From assembly GCA_036346405.1 (NCBI GenBank), contig CM070562.1, positions 98,606,284 to 98,670,283 on the forward strand: a stretch of DNA of 64,000 nt. The letters run 5' to 3'. Positions within the stretch are counted from its first letter, which is position 1, and each line of letters begins with the position of its first letter. A program made the translations under genes and the position numbers. The notes beneath the pieces are model-generated. The model worked only from the letters and a program-made list of their open reading frames with translations. It did no database searches and was not told the DNA's origin. This stretch comes from Phyllostachys edulis (lineage: Eukaryota; Streptophyta; Magnoliopsida; Poales; Poaceae). Positions 55,507 through 64,000 of this stretch are shown piece after piece.

Positions 55507-58010
55507 AACAATTCCCTGCCCTCTCTCACGGTCTCGCCCAACCCTAGGCAGTGGCGGCGGAGCGGGCGAGGCGCGGCGACGAGCGAGGCGCGTGGCGTGA
55601 CGCGTGGGGCGGATGATGGAAGCGCAGGCGAGGCAAGGCCTCGAGTTCATGAACCTGAGGCGAGGCGGCGGGTTGCATCATGGCGGCCGCCAGCGAGAGT
55701 CGCGCAGCGACTCATGACTAGGTGGCGTGGCGCGGCGTTAGTCTTGGCGGCGGCGGGCATTGGGCGAAAGCAACGGCCGACGGACTCGGCCATTGCTCTC
55801 CTCAGTATTGGCGACGCTGCCTTTCACTAAGCAGCGGCTGGCTGGCTTGCTTCCCCAGTTGCCGGTCGGCCGCCACTTAGCTGGGCTCGCTCCTAGGCCG
55901 GCAGGCGGTGTCCGCTGCCAACACATGCCCATGGCAGTGGAAGGCGCACTGCAGGAGAGGCCAAGATGGGAGGCCCGGGACCATGGTGGTTGGGCCGCCA
56001 CGCTTGAGTGTGTGAGATGCCGAGGCCAAGCCACGCACGGCAGGAGGCCAGCAGTGGGAGACTGGGAGCAGAGCAGTAGCACTGAAAGATACATAATGTA
56101 TTCTTACTTTGCGTTAGTCGTAAAATCTCCATATGATCTATGCAAATTTGCTAATTTCTTTCCCATAAGAAGCTTTAAATAACTTGGCAGTATTCAACAT
56201 TGGCAATGTGCTGTCTACCAAATACTCGGCGAAATGCCTAGCAGGTTAAACTGCTTTGTTGAATCCGCCGTACTTAGAATTTGACCCTAGGTCCGCCAAT
56301 GTCCGGAGTCATATCTGTACTGGCCTGTCCTCACATATCAACACATGGATTTTTACACGTTTCGGTGGTACTGTGGAGATAACACGTAAGCAAAGGGGAA
56401 GAAAGGAAGCAGCCGAGAGGGCTACGCCATGGTGATGTCGATCTTTCATATCTCCTTAATTAGCGGAATCGATTTATTTTGATTAAGCAGGGATGAAGAC
56501 AAGATGCATGTACTGACCGTCTTTGATTTTTTGACAACCGTGCGTAGAGATTTGAGAATCGTGATCAGTAAGTATCTCGTTATCATTCGCTTTACGTGTT
56601 GTTCTTCGCAGCTAGTAACTCATGCCTCACGACATAGATTTTTTTCAGTATAATATGATGATAAACTCACCAAGGTGGAGCGCTAGAGCTCAGTTTACAC
56701 CACGTAAGTACGTGTAAAATGAGGTTGTATTATTGTATCTACTGCAATCGTGGGTCGTGTTCCATGTGGATTCGACGTGACTCATGAGGAATGGGGACAG
56801 GTACAAAATGGAAATATCTATGATATGCTTTCATCGAATCTTAATAAATCCTCGCAAACTTAAAAATGGAGGGGGAAAATGCAACAGAAAAAGGTTATCA
56901 AATACTATATGCTTAAAAATCCAGGAAATACATATTTGCATGGATGTGTGAACCTGTAATTCTGGCATAATTTACAAAAAAAGAAAAGAAAAGAAGAGTT
57001 AAGCAGTAAATTTTAGTCAGACTAGCGTTTCTATGCTTTCTCAAGAACAAAATGGAACAAATCCTAAGACAGTATTCCCCTAAAAAAAATCCTAGAACGG
57101 TACTGTTAGTAGTATAGTTTAGGACGAACTACTCATATGCCACTGAAAGTTTGTAATCTCTTATATACCACTCATTGTTTCACTGCTACGTAGGTCTTAA
57201 CCCTACAAAATTCTAGAAACATATAAAGAATTAATCCTATAGTTTAAATAGCAAAATTGCACACTTTTGTTTGAGGTACAGAACTGCAGACCATAGTTAT
57301 CAATATCGTACCGATACCAACCATACCGGCCAGTATGTACCATATCGTCATCTAAACCGATAGAAAGTATCCCTACATACCGTACCGGCATAAATACTGG
57401 CCATATCGGTGGAATTGATAATACTGTGTATTGAACTATATATTATATTTGATAGTACTACTATGTATTTGGAATAATACTACAAGTGATATTTGGTGTG
57501 CATATAATAAAAAAAATACATACACACACGTATATATACACACACTCATATTATTATATTAAATCCGAAACATTACGGACCGGTACAGAACATATTATTA
57601 CAAAAACCAAACTGGTATAGCCTTCCATACGTAGTGACAACTTTGCTGCAGAGTGCGGACAGACCTCGCACATGCAGCACAGTGTTAGCAGTGGCACAGT
57701 GTTAGCTAAATCTAAGTAGCTGAAGTTACCAGTAGCACAGTGTTACTGTTAGCTAAATCTAGACACACAGTCATACACACTCCCTCCCTCTCTAAATTTC
57801 TCTACTTCCCAGCAGTCTCCCGGCAATTCCTACCAACCGCCAAACCAACAGGAGACCGAGCGCCGCCGCACGCCCCTCCCTCCCCCTTCGTCTACAGTCT
57901 CGGAGTCGCCTCCAAATCTCCAATCCATCACTGTTCGCTTCACTCGTTACCGCCTGTTTCCACCGCGCCGCTCGCGTACCACGCGCGGGAGGGCACGTCC
58001 CCTTATAAGC
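55507..58010. other. Intergenic DNA upstream of the KH gene
   Basis: 55545-56060 is GC-rich without a convincing gene. 56276-56298 ends TAGGTCCGCCAATG, resembling a hAT terminus, but no partner was found. 57300-57420 has recurring TACCGGCC/CATACCGG text. The rest is AT-rich. Confidence 0.4.
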
Positions 58011-58012
58011 CC

Positions 58013-58018
58013 TCGCCC
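58013..58018 (+). promoter_or_regulatory. Probable TATA box of the KH gene
   Basis: TTATAA in a GC-rich context, about 190 bp before the ATG, followed by a C/T-rich leader (58020-58080). Confidence 0.5.
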
Positions 58019-58203
58019 CCCTCCTCCCCCTCCCCCTCCCCCTCCTCTCTTCTCTCCCCTCTCCCTCCGCCGCCGCCACCTACCAGAGCCTAGGCGCCGG
58101 GTGAGCTATCACACGCGCGCACCCTAACCTAACGCCGCCACCCTCCCTCCCTCCCGCGCCGCCGCCGAGATCCCGCTGTGGACGGAGAGGAGCAGCGGCA
58201 GCC

Positions 58204-61200
58204 ATGTCGTCGGGACGGTACATGGCCTACTCGCCCTCGCCCTCCACCACCCCGCACTCCCCGCGCATCTCCGGCCTCCGCGCCTCCTCCTCCGCCGTCG
58301 CCGACCAGGAGAAGTAAGCCAGCAAGCACCCTCCGCCTCTCATCCCCACTGCTTCGTGTCGTGTGTGGACTGTGTGTGTTGCGGGGATTGCGGGTAGGAG
58401 TAGCAGCAGTAGCCGCCGCCGCCTTTGGGCGGGGTTCGGCTCCGATCGTGACGGGGAGGCCAGATTCGGGACTTCCCAGTGCGGATTCGATGTGTTCTGG
58501 GATGCCTCCAAGGTTATGTGGCTTGAATCTGATGTAGGCCGACGAGGTTCAGTAGGGCTTTTTGGCATCGGATCTGATTCCCCGCGATCAGATCTCCGGT
58601 TTGTGATAAAGGTTGCGTCTTGTCGTAGTTTCACCCAGATTTTCACTGAGTTAAACAAGCTGGTCGCTCAGTTCATTGTTTACTTTGCCGACGTGGGTGA
58701 TCGCGTTATGATTTTAGATACTTATCTCGTTGGATTTGGGGTGGGGGTTCCTGTTTTTTTTTCACCAAGTCTTACAGAGGAGATGAGAGCTAAGTTGGCT
58801 AGGCCGGTGTGTTGTGTCTCACCCTTGTGACGAATGATCGAGTATGTGCCTATTTTTTGTAGGTACCTCGCGGAACTGCTCGCGGAGCGGCACAAGCTGA
58901 ACCCGTTCATCCCAGTGCTCCCTCATGGCGTACGGCTGCTGAATCAAGGTGAACTCTCATGTACTCATGCCATTTCTATTTTGTTACATCGGATTACATG
59001 AGTGACCAAATACTGGTCGAATTGCTATATCTTCCGTACATTCGGCATATTCTGTCGTGATGTGGGAATCTTTGACTCTTGCTACTTGTGTGGCTTGTGT
59101 TCCTCTGAATTTGCTTCATACCTCCATTCATCTTCATAATAATTGGTTGGTTATGAGTGGTTACTCTTTTACCTGCACAAAGAAAGTTGTCTTTATCTGC
59201 AACTGAGCTAGATTTAACACAAAAATCAGTAATTCATGTTGTGTGCATTTACTTTGTGGAAAACTGGAAATGGTTGAGACATAATAATTATGGTTTTGTT
59301 CTACGTGGTCACCGCTTATATTTTGTTTTGTAAAACCAGTACTATCATTTTCATGACTGCCATTTAGCTAACCCCTACAGTGCAACTTAGTGTCAATGTT
59401 TGCTCTTTTTTCTGTTCTAGTTTGAACTCTCTCTCTCTCTCTCTTTGTGCTGTTATTTATGACATGATCTCTCCATCATTTCATGTTGCAAGTGTAGTGT
59501 GTAACTATTCCTGTCTTAGCAAATACGAAAACTCAATAGTAAGTGAATATTTTTTGTGTCTCTTCACAACCCTCCCTATCTACCACTCCCCCACCTTGCT
59601 CCCTCATCACCTGCTTTGGTCTCAACTCTCAATCTTCCTCTTCACCAACCCATGCATTGGTCTACTCGCTCAATCTTCTCTCCAAGCTTGCCGTGTACAC
59701 AACCCTCTTGTTGTAGCTTGGCCCTAGATAAATGCCTTCACTAACTTAGCCCCAGGCTTGCTGGACTATGCTTGCCTTTGACCTCATTCAGCAAAGTTAA
59801 TAGGGGCATGCTGTTTCAAAGAACTTATTTCATAGTACCTCATTTGATGATGATGTCCAATGTGTCAGGATTGGTGGTGAGCTTGCAGTCCTGCATTTCT
59901 CTGTTATTGGCATATGAGTCGTTTTAGGAGGATTCTGGGAGTCAACATGGGAGGTGTTGGGTGGGTATCATTTCTTTGGGATTTTTTTATGTCTATCTGC
60001 TCATTCTAGCCCACATTAATAAGATAATATTGTAGTGCCATTGGTTCATTTTGTGAACTCGTTACTTCTAGGCTCTTTGAGTTTCAGTGTGGCCACGACA
60101 TTTGTTGAGATTATCGTGCACCTGAGTTGTTTAGCAACATGTGCAGCAAAGGTTGCTTAACAGTTTGAGGAACATAGAATGTTGGTCACAGTGTAATACA
60201 CCCTTGCTGGATTGTTCAATGAGAGGCAAGAATACTTTGGTAGAATGGAGTTTTATATAAAGATTTATGAATGCATGGTTACATTTTGGCCTGTTTTGGG
60301 TGAATTGAGGATTTTAAGATGGTATATTAGGTGGCTGTTATGCTTAAATGCCACAGCTTGCATACTTCTGATAAGGGTGTTTAAGATTCACATTAAGGGC
60401 CACATCTCTCTTGATGAACATGGATGGCATATATATGGGGGCAATATACATCTGTCCTTGATGGGGATCATTTGTGGTTGAGGAGATTATAAATTTAATG
60501 TGTCTACTAGGCAAGCTCCAATTTAGTGGGATGAAAGCTAGTGTGCTTATTTTTATACTCGATAACAGACAATAAGTGTACAAAACAGATGCAAAAATTT
60601 AATAATTTATTGTACACCTTTTTTAGCATTGTTTCCATTTAACTGTTTTATTATATATCCTTTTGTTTTGTTTTCAATGAGTTTTATCCGTACTAAGTAT
60701 TTCTTCTGCAACCCAAAAAAGTTTTACAGTCTTCGTATTAAGTACTTATTTTTATTTGCATATCTTCTCAGCATAAATATTTTCGATCTGTACAACTAAC
60801 TATATAGTATATATGGATTTGCAGTTGACACTTTTATAACTTTGTTAACTTTATTGTAAAGGGACTAAAAGTTATTTCAGATTAGTGATTTTACACAAAC
60901 CCGTCAGGTATATGTATGCATTTGCTAATCACTAATTCTAACTGCTAACTTTCTATATCTTGTTCTTGAAATTGCAATGTTGAAACAGAAATTTTACGTG
61001 TTTCCACACTATTGGAGAACGCGTCCCTTTTAAATCAAAGTGGCCTTGAACATGGTAGTCCACTAACAACGGGAGGATTATATTCAAATGGAGCAGCAAC
61101 TGACATGAATGGGTGGGCATCAGCATTTCAATCAGAAGTATGGATACTGACCATTTAACATAACTTATTCTTTATGCCTAATTTACCATTTTCGAAAGCT

Positions 61201-63205
61201 TAGACCAGGTTTTTTTCCTAACTGATTTTGACACTACTGAAGCTGATTGCATTCTTGGTATTGCTTGGTCCTTATGCTAACTTTATTATCCCTTCCAGGC
61301 AGTAGGTTCAAACGATGCCATTAAACTCTTCTGTGTATTGCAACTGTTGGAGTTTGGATAACATGCTAACACTGATTCACTAATTTGGTACCATATGCCG
61401 AAATTCTAACCGATATTTTAGTTAGTTGCCATGCTAACATCAGAGTCTGCTAATTGGTCTAACCATGTTACTAGCTATTTTATATTTCCTAGCTGTGCTT
61501 GAATTCAGTTTGAGATCATTATTACATGATATTTATGAGTATCTTATTTGGTAAAATAGTGATGCCCTTATGAATCTTTATAATATCGATATCTAAACGA
61601 ATTGTGGTAGACCTATCCTTATTGGTCGTAAATATCATGCTGTCAGCTTTTGGAAACCTTAGCTTGTCAATAAAACATCTTAAATAGAAGTATAGAACCC
61701 ACATGCCCAACAATACTTGTGCACATCATCACTCTTTAAGCATAATCATATTACTATTCGGATTGCTTATGAACCATCTGCGGTTGGCTATAGTTTTTAC
61801 ATTTGTCTTGATTTTTGTGCCTTTTCAATTGCTTACTACAAAAGCTATTCCCATTGCTCCTTAGCCAATGCTCTTATTGAAAAAAGAGGTTATAAAATTA
61901 AATGATCAACCTGTGACCATTGCAGAGTTCATCAGCTTATAGTTGGCTTGGAGGTTCTCAAGGCAGCTCCTCTGGACTAATTGTCAAGAAAACAATGAAG
62001 GTTGATATTCCAGTAGACAGATATCCAACAGTAAGTGTGCTGTTTCCTAAGTTGTTATACTCTTGAATTGCTATATCCTCATGGTGCTTTTATGTTCATT
62101 TTTCTAGTACAATTTTGTTGGTCGCATCCTTGGTCCTAGAGGAAATTCGTTGAAGCGAGTGGAGGCAACTACCGACTGCCGTGTGCTAATAAGAGGTTGG
62201 GGCAGCATTAAAGATACAGCTCGGGTAAAACTCCTGATACCGTGCTTCTTAATCTCATTGATTAGATAGACTGGCAATTCTGAAGTGTACTTATTGGTTA
62301 TGTGTTTCAAGCAAGTTTTTGTCATAAATATGACTAGAGAAGAGCTATATCATTGTCACCTTTCCTGTGGTTATCTCATTCTGATCTTTAAGCCCATGTG
62401 ATAGATGAAACCAGGGTGTCTGTTTTCAGTGCCAAACCAACTCTTACTCTCTGGTTAGCTAAAACCGGCTGTTTTTCCGGTTTTCTCCCTGGCAGCTTTT
62501 TTTATTTTGCTTTTTGTTTATGTATTTCAAGTTTATATATTTTTCTGAGATTGGATCATCACCAGAACACATTCCGCTGAAACAGCATACAAAATCACTT
62601 GATTCTGGTACAAAAAAAACACATACCTGTTTCCCCAGAACCGGTCTGTTTCAAGCAGGAACCATCTATTCTTCAAGTGTTCTTATTTGCCTTTCTGCGT
62701 GTGTATATTTTCTGCAAATTTCTGTTTGTTTTGTATTTCAGTGGAATTTACCATGTCACTTATGCTAATGTTTTGTAGGAGGAAATGATGCGAGGGAAGC
62801 CAGGATATGAACATCTGAATGAACCCCTACATATATTGGTTGAGGCAGAGCTTCCTGTTGAAATTATTGATGCTCGTCTGCTGCAAGCCCGTGAGATCCT
62901 TGAAGATCTGCTAAAGCCTGTGGTATGTATGCTATTGATATATCTATGTTTTAAACTCTTACAATGGTTTGCTTTCATTTGATCTTAGACCTCGTGAATT
63001 ATTCTGCAGAACCAATGGCTTAAAAGTTCTTGTCTTGTACGTTTCTCCTACACAGGATGAGTCTCAGGACTTCTTCAAGAAGCAGCAGCTCCGGGAGCTT
63101 GCAATGCTCAATGGCACCCTCCGTGAAGAAGGAATGCAAAGATCTGGTTCAGCATCTCCTTTCCACAACAGCCTTGGAATGAAGAGGGCCAAGACAAGGG
63201 GGTAA
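58204..63205 (+). CDS. KH-domain RNA-binding protein (STAR/Quaking-like, SPIN1 relatives)
   Basis: Seven exons, all GT-AG and in phase: 58204-58313, 58863-58948, 60989-61137, 61926-62030, 62108-62224, 62779-62922, 63056-63205; 286 aa. N-terminus MSSGRYMAYSPSPSTTPHSP, then YLAELLAERHKLNPFIPVLP (the STAR QUA1-like region), then an extended KH domain: VDIPVDRYPTYNFVGRILGP with the GPRG nucleic-acid loop, NSLKRVEATTDCRVLIRGWG, GKPGYEHLNEPLHILVEAEL. The C-terminal QUA2-like part DESQDFFKKQQLRELAMLNG ends with a basic GMKRAKTRG tail, a likely nuclear signal. The class binds RNA and acts in splicing or mRNA control; rice SPIN1 is a relative linked to flowering and immunity, but this is a different member. 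Full length, no defects seen. Intron 2 is 2.04 kb, much the longest, with a (CT)n run near 59427-59444. Confidence 0.95.
59427..59444 (+). repeat. (CT)n microsatellite in KH-gene intron 2
   Basis: About nine CT units in a row. Confidence 0.85.
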
Positions 63206-64000
63206 AAAAGGCAAAGTGTTATGAAGGGAGAACCAATCATCTACTCTGAGACCGATACTGAGTATGCCTATGGGTTTGCCTTGCTGGCTAACGGCCCAAG
63301 AATGGTCTCGCACCGCCAGCATCGGAGCGGCCCGTACTTGATAATACATATATGTGGAGTTGTGTTTCCTGCTACTGGGGAGGTTTGGTTATGTCAGCAT
63401 AGGGTGTTGTGCTATATATTGGGTTATGCAGAGTTTGGTAGCGATGTGGTTTGTGTATTGCTATGAACTGATGACTGTGGTTTTGGTACAAGTCTCTGAG
63501 CTTGTATTTGAACTTTTGAAGACTATGATCTAAGGATGCTATTTGGGATTGAAGCGATGTTGTAACCAGTGTATGGTCGAACTGCTTATCAGATGCTGTC
63601 TGTAATAGTTAAGCATGGGTGCTTGCGATAATCCATTCCAACACCTCATTTGGAATTGTCAATGTTGTTGTAATGTTGCGTTGACCAGTATATCAATTCT
63701 GTCTCCAGCAAATTCCGATATTTTCTTCAAGAATTTGATCAGGATTCAGGACTTGCGGACTGGCATGTTGATTGTAGCTGAGCAGTGAGTGAGATCTGAA
63801 GTACGATGACACGCCTAACTAGGCATCTAACACGCCCAAATACTGATCCACGTACCGAGTCAGTATCTCCTGAATATGCAGGCTATGGTACGTGGGCTAG
63901 CATCTCTATTCTCTACTGCGTACGATATGCCGATCGCCACCCCCACCACTCCAACGCCCGCCGCTCACATCCCCTTTGGGCACCAGCCACCGGCCGACGC
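63206..64000. other. 3' UTR of the KH gene and intergenic DNA
   Basis: The 3' UTR probably runs to about 63600-63700. The last 200 bases become GC-richer (CGCCACCCCCACCACTCC), perhaps the promoter or leader of the next gene, which is not in the window. Confidence 0.45.

Noticed and set aside
56276..56298. CTAGGTCCGCCAATG as a transposon right end
   Set aside because: The only candidate left end (CAGTGGCGGCGG near 55550) lacks a matching target duplication.
59380..59727. 115-codon frame within KH-gene intron 2
   Set aside because: Lies in an intron, is Ser/Leu/Cys-rich and carries no motif.
1..64000. tRNA, rRNA, CRISPR or bacterial operon signals
   Set aside because: None seen; the composition and introns are those of a plant nuclear genome. 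The tRNA-like word at 53586-53598 is a retroelement primer-binding site.

Overview
This window is nuclear DNA of a flowering plant, almost certainly a grass (Poaceae). The support is spliced genes with canonical GT-AG introns, GC-rich first exons, monocot-like protein sequences, and a dense load of typical grass transposons (Ty3/gypsy and Ty1/copia elements, an L1-type LINE, CACTA, hAT, Mutator and PIF/Harbinger elements, a TRIM). I cannot resolve the genus. No rRNA, tRNA, CRISPR or bacterial signal was seen.

Only three genes look intact: (1) a single-exon-CDS transmembrane nine (TM9SF/EMP70) protein at 12326-14284 (+), 652 aa; (2) an eight-coding-exon ARF-GAP + C2 protein of the AGD11/12/13 class at 26532-29387 (-), 333 aa; (3) a seven-exon single-KH (STAR/Quaking-like) RNA-binding protein at 58204-63205 (+), 286 aa. 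All three are ordinary housekeeping or regulatory functions: endomembrane sorting, ARF GTPase and phospholipid signalling, and RNA processing. They do not form a pathway.

Broken genes cluster at 19.7-25.5 kb. There is a truncated NAC-like fragment, an amino acid permease (AAP) lacking its N-terminal half, and a spliced-structure copy of glycine cleavage T-protein (aminomethyltransferase) with several frameshifts. The last lies between two direct repeats of about 280 bp, one of which is the downstream flank of the ARF-GAP gene.

Layout: 1-6032 Ty3/gypsy element on the minus strand (decayed gag-pol, then a long LTR with a dense GAGGTC-motif array); 6033-11196 mostly unassigned with hAT-like remnants; 11206-11568 a 9-bp-TSD fold-back MITE just upstream of the TATA box of the TM9 gene; 15.1-18.9 kb minisatellite, MULE transposase remnant and 5'-truncated copia; 19.7-25.9 kb pseudogene cluster; 26.2-31 kb ARF-GAP gene; 31-39.8 kb MITEs and a solo gypsy LTR (34319-37235, TSD TATTT); 39.8-52.2 kb one LINE on the minus strand, split by a CACTA element and by a second solo LTR that itself contains a hAT element; 53404-53679 a complete TRIM; 58-63.2 kb KH gene.

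Several boundaries are fixed by matching target-site duplications read directly from the sequence (8 bp hAT, 9 bp MULE, 5 bp LTR, 3 bp CACTA and PIF), so the insertion order can be reconstructed. The least explained signals are a trio of palindromes shared by three LTRs with paired base changes between copies, the reiterated GAGGTC array in the U3 of the first element, and two families of hairpin MITEs.
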